From an uncultured Alphaproteobacteria bacterium (GTDB taxonomy: Bacteria; Pseudomonadota; Alphaproteobacteria; RF32; CAG-239): DNA of 36,445 nucleotides. The stretch spans positions 1 to 36,445 of the forward strand of contig CALXUE010000015.1 of assembly GCA_944391615.1 (NCBI GenBank), in the 5' to 3' direction. The translations under genes were made by a program, and so were the position numbers. A model generated the notes under the pieces. The model saw only the letters and a program-made list of their open reading frames with translations, was not told the origin of the DNA and ran no database searches. Every line of letters starts with the position of its first letter. Position 1 is the stretch's first letter. This document shows positions 1 to 8,052 of the stretch, one piece after another.

Positions 1-101
1 AGGTTTGTGGTGAACTGATTATAATACTTTTTATAATCTTGAGTACTGCTTTTGCCCCATACTTTGATGTAGAGCCATTATATGATGAGCGGGGAGATTG
101 T

Positions 102-545
102 ATGTTAAGCAAAAAAGTTTTATATTTTCTTTGGTGTTTGTTTTGTTGTTTTTTAGCTTCTTTTATTTTTGATGTTATCTGGGGGAATAATTCCCAAGGG
201 GATAGTTGCAATGTTGCTCTTTGGAAGTATGGTGAACCCTATCAGGGGTTAGATGGGAGGCCGTGTGTTTTTACGAGAGAATTTTATTTTGCCGCTTATA
301 TCTCTTATCTGTTCTTATATTTGTTATTTGACTTTGTCCGGTGCAAAGTTTTAGCAAAAAATCCTTCCGTTTTATGGCGCATGGCTGAAATTGCCGTGAT
401 TTTTTTTGCCTATTGGATAGGTGTGGTATATAATTGGTCGGATGCTGTTATTTGGTACTCTTCTTTTTTAGGGTGTTTATGGTTTTTCATCCCATTTTTT
501 ATTTGGGCTGGCATCCTTAAATTTGTTGGGTTTTATAAATTTTAA
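102..545 (+). CDS. Small integral membrane protein, unrecognised
   Basis: I do not recognise this family. From the ATG at 102 it encodes about 147 residues with roughly four hydrophobic segments, near residues 4-27, 65-80, 92-112 and 115-140. It is therefore probably an inner-membrane protein. I chose this start because a GGGGAG Shine-Dalgarno sits 5 bases upstream. The same frame is open further left (a TTG at 39) and reaches the window edge through a hydrophobic stretch. The gene could therefore be the end of a longer protein that starts outside the window. Confidence 0.55.
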   Translation: MLSKKVLYFLWCLFCCFLASFIFDVIWGNNSQGDSCNVALWKYGEPYQGLDGRPCVFTREFYFAAYISYLFLYLLFDFVRCKVLAKNPSVLWRMAEIAVIFFAYWIGVVYNWSDAVIWYSSFLGCLWFFIPFFIWAGILKFVGFYKF

Positions 546-553
546 GACTAATA

Positions 554-1159
554 TTATTCATCCGGTTGCTGGCCATCGTGGGCTTCCCACTGGCAATCTA
601 AAATTTCCAGATGCGTGAATGTGGCCTTAAAAGATGATGTTTCCGGACTGCAAGCATATATGCCAAAGTTTATTTTGTCGGTGGCTTTGTTCATATGGCA
701 AATACGCATTTGTTTGAAATTTTTGCCGTCGGATGCATTTTCAATACAAAAATCGTTGTTGCGGCGGCTTAGACGATACCACATTGATTTTATGTTTGCA
801 TTAATTTCTGTGGTGGCCCAATCTGAATAACCCATATTGGTTACGACGCTTCCCAAATGCTGCATCACCTCATTTTCATATTCTATGGAGGCTTTGAGCC
901 AATTCTCGCTGTCTAAGTAAACCACAATTCCGCATTGGTCAAAGCGGTGGGTGCTGTTGAATTCGGTTTTGACTATAAATGAGAAAAATTTTTCTTTGGT
1001 TTCGGTTTGCAAAACGGGAGCATTATCATTTTGAAAATTATAATATGTTCTTTGCCACAAGTCTGTGTGCGGTGTGGTTACAATCTCAATTTTGTTATCT
1101 GTAATATTGTATTCTTGGGGCGTTCTGGTCCAAAAGAGTTTAGTGGATGTGAATCGCAT
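554..1159 (-). CDS. DUF1349 family protein (concanavalin-A-like fold)
   Basis: The 201-residue protein matches the DUF1349 family (YniL/'regulation of enolase protein 1' type), a small jelly-roll related to carbohydrate-binding and glycosidase accessory domains. The family signature is clear in the middle: a C-G-(I/L)-V-V-Y segment followed by ENWLKASIEYEN, then LGSVVTN and a Y-S-D-W motif at about residues 75-115. The length is normal for a stand-alone member. No signal peptide is visible, so it is probably cytoplasmic. Its substrate is unknown. It converges on the membrane protein at 102-545. The remnant of an EamA transporter lies just upstream of its start. Confidence 0.8.
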   Translation of the reverse strand: MRFTSTKLFWTRTPQEYNITDNKIEIVTTPHTDLWQRTYYNFQNDNAPVLQTETKEKFFSFIVKTEFNSTHRFDQCGIVVYLDSENWLKASIEYENEVMQHLGSVVTNMGYSDWATTEINANIKSMWYRLSRRNNDFCIENASDGKNFKQMRICHMNKATDKINFGIYACSPETSSFKATFTHLEILDCQWEAHDGQQPDE

Positions 1160-1222
1160 TTTTTTCTCGTTCTTAGCTGGTTTATTGTAAAATTTGTTTA
1201 GCGCAATAACCTTAAGATTTTC

Positions 1223-1390
1223 CTAATTTTTTGGTTGTTTGGTGTGGCTTAAAGAAACCATCATAATGCCGAAGATAACGCACAAGCCGCCTAAAATTTG
1301 GGCGGTATAAAATTTTTCTCCCAAAAACAAAAAAGCTTCTAGGCCACTGAATAGTGGCAATAAATAATATATTATGCCGGTTGTTCGTTT
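1223..1390 (-). pseudogene. 3' remnant of an EamA/DMT-family transporter
   Basis: On the minus strand an open stretch of 55 codons ends in TAG at 1223-1225. It translates to the typical last two membrane helices of an EamA (drug/metabolite transporter) protein: G-I-I-Y-Y-L-L-P-L-F-S-G, then FLGEKF, then a final Gly-rich helix and a short polar tail. Immediately upstream the frame is closed by a TAG at 1391-1393, and no further EamA sequence is visible. The other eight or so helices are missing, so this is a deletion remnant and not a gene. It fills most of the 1201-1477 gap. Confidence 0.75.
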
Positions 1391-1477
1391 CTATGAAATT
1401 TTGCCTTTTTTATTTAAACATATTTTAAGCTTAAACTATTAGCTTAACTCATATTATGAAAGAATCGGGAGCTTGAA

Positions 1478-2116
1478 ATGAAGTATTTTTATCTTAATCA
1501 TAATTCTTCGGATTTGATTGTTTTTTTTGCAGGTTGGGGATGTGATTATAATCAATTTACAAACTTACATGATGTTAAAGATGTTTTGATTTTATATGAT
1601 TATCAAGATTTAAACTTGGATTTTGATTTTGAAAAATATGCTCATATTGATGTTATTGCTTATTCTGCAGGGGTCTTTGTATCTTGTCTTTTGTTAGATA
1701 AACTTCCTCGCGTAGGAAAAAAGGTTGCATTATGTGGTAATCCTTATCTTTTTGATGATGTTTTGGGTATATCTCCTGAACATGTTCAAGTTTTGAAAAA
1801 CATTAATTTGGATAACTATTTGGATTTTAGAAGAAAATTTATGGTCTCTTCGGATGATGAATATAAAAAGTACAATGAATTACAATCCCTGCGTTCTCTT
1901 GAAAGCTGTCAAAGTGAGTTAGCTTATTTGCTAAAGCTCTATAACGAAAATAAAGATAAAATTGTACCAAAGTTTGATAAGGCTATTGTTGCTGAAAATG
2001 ATCTTTTATTTGATGTTAATGCTCAGAAAAATTTTTATAAAAATCATTTAACTATTATTCCAAAAGCCAAACATCATATTTTTTTCCGGTTTAATAGCTT
2101 TGCGGAAATGATTTAA
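1478..2116 (+). CDS. bioG: BioG-like pimeloyl-ACP methyl ester esterase (DUF452)
   Basis: This 212-residue alpha/beta hydrolase resembles the DUF452/BioG family, which demethylates pimeloyl-ACP methyl ester at the end of pimelate synthesis for biotin. It opens with the family-typical F-F-A-G-W-G segment (oxyanion region). The nucleophile elbow is A-Y-S-A-G with Ser63, an acidic A-E-N-D segment lies near residue 173, and a K-H-H-I-F-F motif near the C-terminus supplies the His. The length fits BioG. A GGGAG ribosome site precedes the ATG. No other biotin gene is adjacent, so the biotin role is inferred from the family only. Another small-hydrolase role remains possible. Confidence 0.65.
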   Translation: MKYFYLNHNSSDLIVFFAGWGCDYNQFTNLHDVKDVLILYDYQDLNLDFDFEKYAHIDVIAYSAGVFVSCLLLDKLPRVGKKVALCGNPYLFDDVLGISPEHVQVLKNINLDNYLDFRRKFMVSSDDEYKKYNELQSLRSLESCQSELAYLLKLYNENKDKIVPKFDKAIVAENDLLFDVNAQKNFYKNHLTIIPKAKHHIFFRFNSFAEMI

Positions 2117-2204
2117 CAAACTTATTCTTTGTTGCGTTTTTTAGTGCAAAATTAAAGATATTGGCTTATATTATTATTGTTAAATTTATATAGGAGTTGG
2201 CAAA

Positions 2205-2759
2205 ATGCACAAAATGGTTATTCTCGGCTGTTGTTTAGTCGTGGCGATTGTGGTTGCAATTGTGCTGTGGCAGAGCAATAAAAAAACTTTGTTTTATGTT
2301 GAAAGTGATGATGTTAAACCTAATCAAATGCTTGATATTGCTCAGGTTTATAATCAAAATGGATGTTTGGGAAAAAATATTTCTCCGCAATTGGCTTGGA
2401 AAAATGCTCCCAAGGGGACCAAGAGCTTTGCTATTATTTGTCATGATCCGGATGCTCCGCATGAAAATGGCTGGTACCATTGGCTGGTGGTTGATATTCC
2501 GGTTTCTGTTTCTGAGATTAAGGCCGGTGAAAAAATTAGCGAGGCTTTAGAAACTGTTACCAGTTACAATCAAAATGCTTATGGTGGAGCTTGTCCGCCG
2601 GTGGGGCATGGCTTACATCATTATAATTTTACGGTTTATGCTTTGGATGTTGACAAGCTTGAGGTTAAACCGCAAACGCCTCCGACCATTGTGGAAAAAG
2701 TTATTAAATCGCATGCTCTTGCTCAAGCAACTTTGACCGGCGTATATGAACGGAAATAA
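2205..2759 (+). CDS. YbhB/YbcL-type PEBP family protein, membrane-anchored
   Basis: This 184-residue protein belongs to the phosphatidylethanolamine-binding/Raf-kinase-inhibitor-like family. An N-terminal hydrophobic segment (residues 4-22) acts as a signal anchor, so the domain is probably periplasmic. Family landmarks follow in order: K-N-I-S-P-Q-L-A-W, the D-P-D-A-P motif, G-W-Y-H-W-L-V-V-D-I-P, and Y-G-G-A-C-P-P-V-G-H-G-L-H-H-Y, which forms the ligand pocket. The biochemical role of bacterial members is poorly defined. A GGAG ribosome site precedes the start. A strong terminator follows within 30 bases, so it is likely a single-gene unit. Confidence 0.88.
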   Translation: MHKMVILGCCLVVAIVVAIVLWQSNKKTLFYVESDDVKPNQMLDIAQVYNQNGCLGKNISPQLAWKNAPKGTKSFAIICHDPDAPHENGWYHWLVVDIPVSVSEIKAGEKISEALETVTSYNQNAYGGACPPVGHGLHHYNFTVYALDVDKLEVKPQTPPTIVEKVIKSHALAQATLTGVYERK

Positions 2760-2782
2760 TTGTTCTGTTCTTGTTATTATAT

Positions 2783-2822
2783 AAAAAAACAGCCTTAAAT
2801 TTTTGATTAAGGCTGTTTTTTT
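2783..2822. terminator. Bidirectional rho-independent terminator
   Basis: An 11-bp stem (AACAGCCTTAA paired with TTAAGGCTGTT) is flanked by an A-run on the left and a T-run on the right. It can end both the PEBP gene and the convergent five-gene minus-strand cluster. Confidence 0.85.
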
Positions 2823-2834
2823 ATACGTTGTTGG

Positions 2835-3719
2835 TTATTTTTTCCTTTTGTACGCCAAAATCAATGTTAGGGCAAAGCCTAAGATAAACATGGCTAATCC
2901 GGTTAGGCTATAAATTAGAATCGGATCAGGTTCATCGTAATAAAATGTCAGATTTTGCGTGCTTTCGTCTTTGAATGTGAAAGTGGCGTATAATCTTCCG
3001 CTGCGATAATATTCTTTGCCGTCACCTTCGGGGATGCCATCTTTTAGGTTATATTCTTTATGAAGTTGCCCATTGGAATAATATTCTTCTACCGGACCGT
3101 TTTCAATGTTGTCTTTGAAGATGAATTTTAATAACAGTTGTCCATTGTTGTAATAAATTTTGCTGACTCCGTTTTTCTTGCCATTTTTATATTCGCTTTC
3201 GGCGCGAAGCTTACCATCTTCGTCATAAAGTTTAGACAGTCCTTCTGCGAGGTCGTTTTTTAGTTGATATTCTGTTTGAATTTGGCCGTTCTCATAATAA
3301 TTCCTTAAAAAGCCGGTGTATTCTCCGTTTTGACAATCTTTTTCGCTTTGGAGTTTGCCGTTTTCATAATATGTTTTTTCGGGGGAAAGGCATTTGCCGT
3401 TCTTATATTCGCTTTCCGAGTTGATTTGGCCGTTGGGATAATAAAGTATGACTTTGCCTTCTGCCAGACCATCTTTTATATCTCCTTCCAATTTATAGCC
3501 GCTGTCATATTCTATCAGGACTTTTCCGTTAGTTGTGTCTTTGTAAGTTATGGTTATAAAGCCGTTTTCTATGCGCTTTTTGACGGGGGTGTCTATGGGG
3601 CGATTTGGCAAATCTATATTTGCAAGTTCTTGCAATGATTGTTGCAAAGAAGGCGGTGAGGCTAAAACGCTAGATGTGGGCACTAAGCTCAGCAACAAAA
3701 AGTAAAAAAGCTTTTTCAT
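2835..3719 (-). CDS. Membrane-anchored MORN/YwqK-type repeat protein, 294 aa
   Basis: The protein starts with a signal peptide (MKKLFYFLLLSLVPTS...). It then carries about eight or nine tandem repeats of roughly 23 residues with the pattern Y-Y-x-N-G-Q-L-x-x-E-x-x-(Y/F)-K-(N/D)-G-x-x-x-G. This is the MORN-variant repeat (PF07661) of 'YwqK family' proteins. It ends in one membrane helix near residues 265-290 and a K-R-K-K tail. The repeats should lie outside the cytoplasm. I chose the ATG at 3719 over one nine codons upstream because GGAGGAG sits 8 bases before it and the upstream gene stops one base away. Translational coupling is likely. The function is unknown. Confidence 0.8.
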   Translation of the reverse strand: MKKLFYFLLLSLVPTSSVLASPPSLQQSLQELANIDLPNRPIDTPVKKRIENGFITITYKDTTNGKVLIEYDSGYKLEGDIKDGLAEGKVILYYPNGQINSESEYKNGKCLSPEKTYYENGKLQSEKDCQNGEYTGFLRNYYENGQIQTEYQLKNDLAEGLSKLYDEDGKLRAESEYKNGKKNGVSKIYYNNGQLLLKFIFKDNIENGPVEEYYSNGQLHKEYNLKDGIPEGDGKEYYRSGRLYATFTFKDESTQNLTFYYDEPDPILIYSLTGLAMFILGFALTLILAYKRKK

Positions 3720-3720
3720 C

Positions 3721-4836
3721 TTACTTTCTCCTCCAGATTTTAGCAACTAAAAAACCGCATAATATTCCTGCTAGCAATCCACCCAAGGTTATGCCTAGCA
3801 ATATCCATCTTCTGTGTTCTAACTGCTGTTGCGGGTTTTCGATGTGTTCAGCGGCGTATCCGTGCAGGCCTATGGCTTTGCGGGTTAGGTGGCCTTCTTC
3901 ATCGTATTCGCGAATGGTGCCTTGAATTTCGTCATTTTCGTAATTGTGTTCAGATTGAAGTTGGCCGTTGGGATAATATCTTCTGTCCATGCCGTTTCTT
4001 TGGTCGTTTTCAACAGAAATTTCAGCGGCGATTTGCCCGTTGTCATAATAATCTTTGACGATGCCGTGTTCCATGTTGTTGACATATGGAACGATGCTTT
4101 TGATTTTTCCGTCTTTGCCATAGATTTTGGCTTCTCCGTTACGTTTGCCGTTTTGGTAAGGCGTGGTGGCGTAAAGTTTGCCATCATCATAATATTCGGT
4201 GACTGTTCCAATAACCTGTCCGTCTTTCATCTTTACTTTTTGTTGAATTTGCCCGTTTTTATGATAGCTGATGAGATAGCCGTTTTCTTTGCCGTGGACG
4301 TAGTCGACTTCTTCAAGCAATTCTCCGGTGGTGTAGTATCTTTTGCTCTTTCCTTCCTTAAAACCATTGACCATGGTGAACTCTTCATAGATTTTGCCAT
4401 TTTCGTGGTACTGACGCCAAATGCCGCTTTCTTGTCCCATTTTGTAGTTCTTCAAGCTTTTTAATTGCCCACTTTCGTAATAGCTTTTGCTTTCTCCGTC
4501 GGCTATCCCGTTGGTAAAGTGATATTCTGCAGCCAATTTGCCCGAAGGATATAATTCCGTTGCTTTGCCCGTGGCTTGGCCGTTGATAAATTGGGTTTTG
4601 ATTTTGGATCCATCGGGGCGCGTAAGCTCTCCCTTACCGTTGGCTTTTCCATTCTTGTACATTATTTCGTAAGTGCCGCCGTCAGGCATTTTTTGCTTAT
4701 GAAAACCATTGCAGGGGCGGCCGTCTTGGTCATAACATATTGAATAGCTTCCTCTCAATGCTTGTTCATTGCCAAAAGCTTGAGGGAAAAAACTCAGTGC
4801 TATGGCACTTCCTAATATTAAGATTGTGTTTTTCAT
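3721..4836 (-). CDS. Membrane-anchored MORN/YwqK-type repeat protein, 371 aa
   Basis: This is a larger paralogue of the downstream neighbour with the same architecture. It has an N-terminal signal peptide (residues 1-22), about a dozen 23-residue repeats rich in Y-Y-x-x-G-(Q/K)-L and N-G-x-x-x-G, and a C-terminal membrane helix (about 343-366) ending in W-R-R-K. A Cys pair near residues 34-42 precedes the repeats. Such repeats form extended beta-hairpin arrays. In other bacteria they occur next to toxins or on surfaces, but no partner is recognisable here. The gene starts 4 bases after the lipoprotein and ends 1 base before its paralogue, which points to one operon and recent duplication. Confidence 0.8.
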   Translation of the reverse strand: MKNTILILGSAIALSFFPQAFGNEQALRGSYSICYDQDGRPCNGFHKQKMPDGGTYEIMYKNGKANGKGELTRPDGSKIKTQFINGQATGKATELYPSGKLAAEYHFTNGIADGESKSYYESGQLKSLKNYKMGQESGIWRQYHENGKIYEEFTMVNGFKEGKSKRYYTTGELLEEVDYVHGKENGYLISYHKNGQIQQKVKMKDGQVIGTVTEYYDDGKLYATTPYQNGKRNGEAKIYGKDGKIKSIVPYVNNMEHGIVKDYYDNGQIAAEISVENDQRNGMDRRYYPNGQLQSEHNYENDEIQGTIREYDEEGHLTRKAIGLHGYAAEHIENPQQQLEHRRWILLGITLGGLLAGILCGFLVAKIWRRK

Positions 4837-4840
4837 TGGT

Positions 4841-5176
4841 TTATTCTTTCATAATCGGCGTAAGTGTGAGAATTTGTTTGATCTCATAGGTGCCGTCATA
4901 TTCTGCGGCGAATCCGTCTTCTGATTTTTTGCGAGGTTGTACTTTTAATTTGGCTCTTACCGGCTGGTAATTCATTATTTTTGAATGAATTGCTTCTTGA
5001 TATGCTTTTTCCAGATTGCCGCTTTTATCCAAGAGCCAATATTCTTTTTGGTCCTTATTATCTGTAAATGCGCGAACCTCGTGGCCAAGCCGCACTGTGC
5101 CTTCAACTTCTTTTACTCCATCCGAACAGTTTGTCAGAAGGCTCAGACTGAGAAGAACAATGTAGATGTTTTTCAT
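4841..5176 (-). CDS. Small putative lipoprotein, OB-like domain
   Basis: The 111-residue protein has a short signal ending in L-L-T-N-C. This resembles a lipobox, although Asn at -1 is unusual. The mature part contains G-H-E-V-R-(A)-F and, near the end, G-F-A-A-E-Y-D-G-T-Y. I associate this pair of motifs with a small NlpE-C/OB-like envelope lipoprotein domain, but the family assignment is tentative. Its ribosome site overlaps the stop codon of the DUF1796 gene. It is followed after 4 bases by the first repeat protein, so it probably works in the envelope with them. Confidence 0.6.
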   Translation of the reverse strand: MKNIYIVLLSLSLLTNCSDGVKEVEGTVRLGHEVRAFTDNKDQKEYWLLDKSGNLEKAYQEAIHSKIMNYQPVRAKLKVQPRKKSEDGFAAEYDGTYEIKQILTLTPIMKE

Positions 5177-5186
5177 TTACTTTCCT

Positions 5187-5975
5187 TTATTTTTGGCACT
5201 TTATTTTTATTCCTAACAACCGGATATAAATTTCACCATGTTTTAATTTTTTTGTATAGAAAATTTTTATTGTTTTATGTATTAATTTTTTCAGCTTAAA
5301 AAGTATCCATTCGGTTATCTTTTTCTTGCAGCTGATGCCTTTTAGCACAAGTTTTGCATTTTGGCGGTTGCCGCTATAGTCGTTTTCGCTGTCTCGCCTA
5401 CTGTTAAAGCATTCTCCGATGAATAAGTTCGGGCTTATTTGTTCGCATTTGCTTATGCCGTCGGGCATATTTTCGTTGTGGGCAATGTAGAGCATATCGA
5501 TTTGGGTGTCGGGGAATTTGTTATTTAGCAAATTAAGCTGTTCTTGTAGCGTTTGCGGCGATATCTTGTGTGTCGTTTTTGGTAGTTCCATGTATACGAT
5601 TAAAACTTGTTTGGCGGCTTTTATTGTTGATAGAAGTTTTTTGATCCTATGATCGTATTTTGCTTTGATTTTGGGATAGGTTAGGTTAAAATCTCCACCT
5701 AAAGGAAAATCATGATTGAATGTTATGTTGTTGCGATGATTGTGGTATATATCGCAAGGTTCCGGCATATCCCTTTGACCGACTTTTTCAAGGTCTTCTT
5801 TGTTGATAAAGTCAGAAAAATCATTTAATAAAATTTGAACGCGTTCTTCTAACGTGGCTCCGTATATCCAGTCAAACGGGGAACTGAAATTTCGTAACTC
5901 TAATTTTGCTAATATTCCGGCGCATAAGCATGCTTCTCCAATTGAAAATATGCAATCGTATCTTTTGTTTATCAT
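5187..5975 (-). CDS. DUF1796 family putative papain-like cysteine peptidase
   Basis: The 262-residue protein opens with Y-D-C-I-F-S-I-G-E-A-C and then L-R-N-F-S-S-P-F-D-W. This is the diagnostic start of DUF1796, a family predicted to have a papain-like fold. Cys16 aligns with the proposed catalytic Cys, and an F-N-H-D-F segment near residue 89 may provide the His. The C-terminal 40 residues are Lys-rich and end in Y-I-R-L-L-G-I-K-I-K, a tail I associate with surface-glycan proteins in host-associated bacteria. It follows the acetyltransferase by 2 bases, with its AAGGA site inside that gene. DUF1796 genes often lie in polysaccharide loci. The substrate is unknown. Confidence 0.75.
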   Translation of the reverse strand: MINKRYDCIFSIGEACLCAGILAKLELRNFSSPFDWIYGATLEERVQILLNDFSDFINKEDLEKVGQRDMPEPCDIYHNHRNNITFNHDFPLGGDFNLTYPKIKAKYDHRIKKLLSTIKAAKQVLIVYMELPKTTHKISPQTLQEQLNLLNNKFPDTQIDMLYIAHNENMPDGISKCEQISPNLFIGECFNSRRDSENDYSGNRQNAKLVLKGISCKKKITEWILFKLKKLIHKTIKIFYTKKLKHGEIYIRLLGIKIKCQK

Positions 5976-5977
5976 TC

Positions 5978-6559
5978 TTAGTCCTTTATTTTTTGTAATT
6001 CTTCGAGAAATTTTTCTGGGTCTTTATAGGGTAATTTTTTTAGTTTCTCGTACGGGTAGTCCCACCATTGGCTTTGTAATAGTTTTTCTCTAATCTCAGG
6101 AGAAAATCTGTAGCGAATGATTTTGGCCGGAACTCCTGCAACTATCGCATAATCAGGTACGTCTTTGGTTACAATTGCTCCCGCACCGATAACTGCCCCG
6201 TTGCCGATGGTTAGGCCGTTTTTTATCATCGCGTTTTTGCCAATCCATACATCGTTTTTTATGACAATCGGTTGACTTTGTTGTTTTAGTCTTTCGTCAT
6301 TTTTATCGCTGAAAAGAGGCGATGTTGATACGTTGTCTGTTAGATGTACTCCTAATCCTAATGTTACGTTTTCGGCTATTGATACATATTTCCCGATAAC
6401 GGTATCGGATCTGCCAAAACAAGGTTTCATTTTATATGAATGGCCTTTTAATGCAATTTGCTCGGGATGAAGTTTATTTTTTCTCCATAATTTTCTTTCT
6501 TCTTTGTCTTTTATTGTTAGTGCAAGTGTTCTTATGGCTATCTTTTTTAGAAAGTTCAT
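5978..6559 (-). CDS. CatB-like hexapeptide-repeat acetyltransferase
   Basis: The 193-residue left-handed beta-helix acyltransferase belongs to the CatB/WbbJ/NodL-like group. The repeats run from about residue 50 to 165, with V-W-I-G-K-N-A, a loop in between, then G-A-G-A-I-V-T-K-D-V-P and the P-A-K-I-I-R-(Y)-R-F signature. The last helix carries Q-W-W-D-Y-P, which is typical of CatB. I chose the ATG at 6559 because AAGGA sits 7 bases before it; a TTG eight codons upstream lacks a site. It is the first gene of a five-gene minus-strand cluster. A role in O-acetylation of a surface glycan is inferred from the neighbouring DUF1796 gene. Confidence 0.82.
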   Translation of the reverse strand: MNFLKKIAIRTLALTIKDKEERKLWRKNKLHPEQIALKGHSYKMKPCFGRSDTVIGKYVSIAENVTLGLGVHLTDNVSTSPLFSDKNDERLKQQSQPIVIKNDVWIGKNAMIKNGLTIGNGAVIGAGAIVTKDVPDYAIVAGVPAKIIRYRFSPEIREKLLQSQWWDYPYEKLKKLPYKDPEKFLEELQKIKD

Positions 6560-6758
6560 TTCCAAGTCCTTTATTTTGCTCAAGTGAATATTTCGTGTAG
6601 TATATTCAAAATATATATTTTTAGCAATTTTTTTTATGGTGGGTATTTGTGTTTTGTGGAAAATATAGCTGGTTAGTGTCGGAGATGATTTGTTTTGGTG
6701 GCGTGTATTTTTTTTTATAAATTTTAGTCCCAGTCTTTAGCAAAATTTTAAGAAGCTC

Positions 6759-6787
6759 TTGACAAGATGGTGCTTTGCGTTCAAAAT
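6759..6787 (+). promoter_or_regulatory. Sigma-70-like promoter of metK
   Basis: A perfect TTGACA at 6759-6764 is followed after 17 bases by CAAAAT (6782-6787, four of six matches to the -10). Transcription would start near 6794, about 30 bases before the SAM-II-like pseudoknot. Confidence 0.5.
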
Positions 6788-6823
6788 ATTATTTGAGCAG
6801 CAGGTGTGGTGCTTTGCTGTTTA

Positions 6824-6870
6824 ATGTGGATTTAACCTGACTTGTCCCGCATCAGAGGACTAAACAAGGA
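6824..6870 (+). ncRNA. SAM-II-class-like riboswitch candidate upstream of metK
   Basis: An H-type pseudoknot can be drawn directly before metK. P1 pairs ATGTGG (6824-6829) with CCGCAT (6847-6852). The 17-base loop starts ATTTAACC, and its CTTGT (6841-6845) pairs with ACAAG (6864-6868), which overlaps the AAGGAG ribosome site. The loop motif after P1 and the CTAAA-x-AAGG block at the 3' side both resemble conserved parts of SAM-II/SAM-V aptamers, as I recall them. Ligand binding would hide the ribosome site and shut off metK translation. An upstream TTGACA (6759) fits a start near 6794. The class assignment is from memory, not from a covariance model. Confidence 0.6.
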
Positions 6871-6879
6871 GTTTTTGTT

Positions 6880-7929
6880 ATGCAGAAAGTTGCAGAAGCG
6901 GTTTCTCTCGGCCATCCCGATAAAACGGCCGATTTTATTTCATCTTACATTTTAGACAGATTGATTGAGCAAGATAATTCCGTTAAATATGCCGTTGAGG
7001 TTATGCTAAAAGGTAACACGTGTGTTTTGGGCGGCGAAGTTTGCGGTGATGTTTCTTTGCTTAATCTTGATGATTGGGTTAAAAATGCTTTGCGCCAAAT
7101 CGGCTATACGGAAAAATATGCTGCTATTTGGGGCGATAAAGCGATTAATGTGTCTAAAGTTAATGTCATTAATTTAATCGGGCAGCAGAGCCCCGAGATT
7201 AACCATGGGGTTAGGCAAAATGGTTGGGGTGACCAAGGCGTGTTTGTCGGTTATGCCTGTCAAGGTGCAAAAAATATTGCCAAAGCTCAATTCTTGGCTC
7301 AAAAACTTAATGCGGCTCTTTATGCTCAAGCGTTATCGTCTAAAAACTTGGGTTTGGATATTAAAACGCAAATTGTTTTGGATGATGATGGGCATATTGC
7401 TACGGCTATTGTCGCAATACCGATGAAAGAGCATGTTGATTTGCAAAAGTTGATTTTTAACGCATTAGGGGAAAAGCCCAAGTCTTTAATTATAAACGGG
7501 TGCGGTGATTTTTCTTATCATTCTTCCGTGGCTGACTGTGGGGTGTCAGGTCGCAAGCTGGCTTGTGATTTTTATTCGGCATTTTGCCCTATCGGCGGTG
7601 GAAGCCCTTGGACCAAGGACGCTTCTAAGGCTGATGTCAGCTTGAATCTTTTAGCTCGGGCTATTGCCGTACAGTTACTTGAGGATTATGATGAATGTTT
7701 TGTTTTTCTTTCCTCTTGCATTGGTCAAAGCCAGTTCCAGAGTGCGGAGGTGAAGTTTGTTAAAAACGGGCAAACTACTTGGAAAAAGTTGTTTTGTGCT
7801 ATGACGCCTCATGAAATTATTGATTTTTTGGGGCTGAACAAGCCTGTTTTTGCCGCATTGTGCAAAGAAGGATTTGTTCATCATCCATTTAGGCTCCTCA
7901 CTCAAGATAAGCTGCGATTGGTTTTATAA
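6880..7929 (+). CDS. metK: Divergent methionine adenosyltransferase (SAM synthetase)
   Basis: This enzyme makes S-adenosylmethionine from ATP and methionine. The 349 residues keep the family landmarks: G-H-P-D-K (11-15), L-G-G-E-V, Q-S-P-E-I-N-H-G-V, G-D-Q-G, D-C-G-V-S-G-R-K-L, and a P-loop-like G-G-G-S-P-W-T-K-D-A-S-K-A-D. The protein is shorter than classical MetK (about 380-390). The last motif reads S-P-W-T where most have A-F-S-G. The stretch between I-N and D-C-G lacks the usual G-R-F-V-I-G-G-P, and the usual C-terminal G-H-F-G-R is absent. It therefore belongs to a divergent clade. The SAM-II-like leader supports a SAM-related role. Confidence 0.85.
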   Translation: MQKVAEAVSLGHPDKTADFISSYILDRLIEQDNSVKYAVEVMLKGNTCVLGGEVCGDVSLLNLDDWVKNALRQIGYTEKYAAIWGDKAINVSKVNVINLIGQQSPEINHGVRQNGWGDQGVFVGYACQGAKNIAKAQFLAQKLNAALYAQALSSKNLGLDIKTQIVLDDDGHIATAIVAIPMKEHVDLQKLIFNALGEKPKSLIINGCGDFSYHSSVADCGVSGRKLACDFYSAFCPIGGGSPWTKDASKADVSLNLLARAIAVQLLEDYDECFVFLSSCIGQSQFQSAEVKFVKNGQTTWKKLFCAMTPHEIIDFLGLNKPVFAALCKEGFVHHPFRLLTQDKLRLVL

Positions 7930-7935
7930 TTTTTG

Positions 7936-7968
7936 CGGTCGGAGGTAAGTACTCTGACCGTTTTTTTT
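7936..7968 (+). terminator. Rho-independent terminator of metK
   Basis: A 9-bp stem, CGGTCGGAG with CTCTGACCG (one G-U pair), is followed by eight T. It separates metK from the DUF4236-feoAB unit. Confidence 0.85.
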
Positions 7969-8052
7969 GTGTTTTTAATTTACCGCTTGTTTATGTTTTT
8001 GTGCTATTTTACTTCCAAGTTAAAAATGGAATCCTGAAGGGAGTTTGTGTTT

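Noticed and set aside
3889..4464. Long open frame on the plus strand opposite the MORN-repeat gene.
   Set aside because: It mirrors the repeats and is a run of Phe/Val/Ile with no ribosome site. It is an artefact of repeat codon use.
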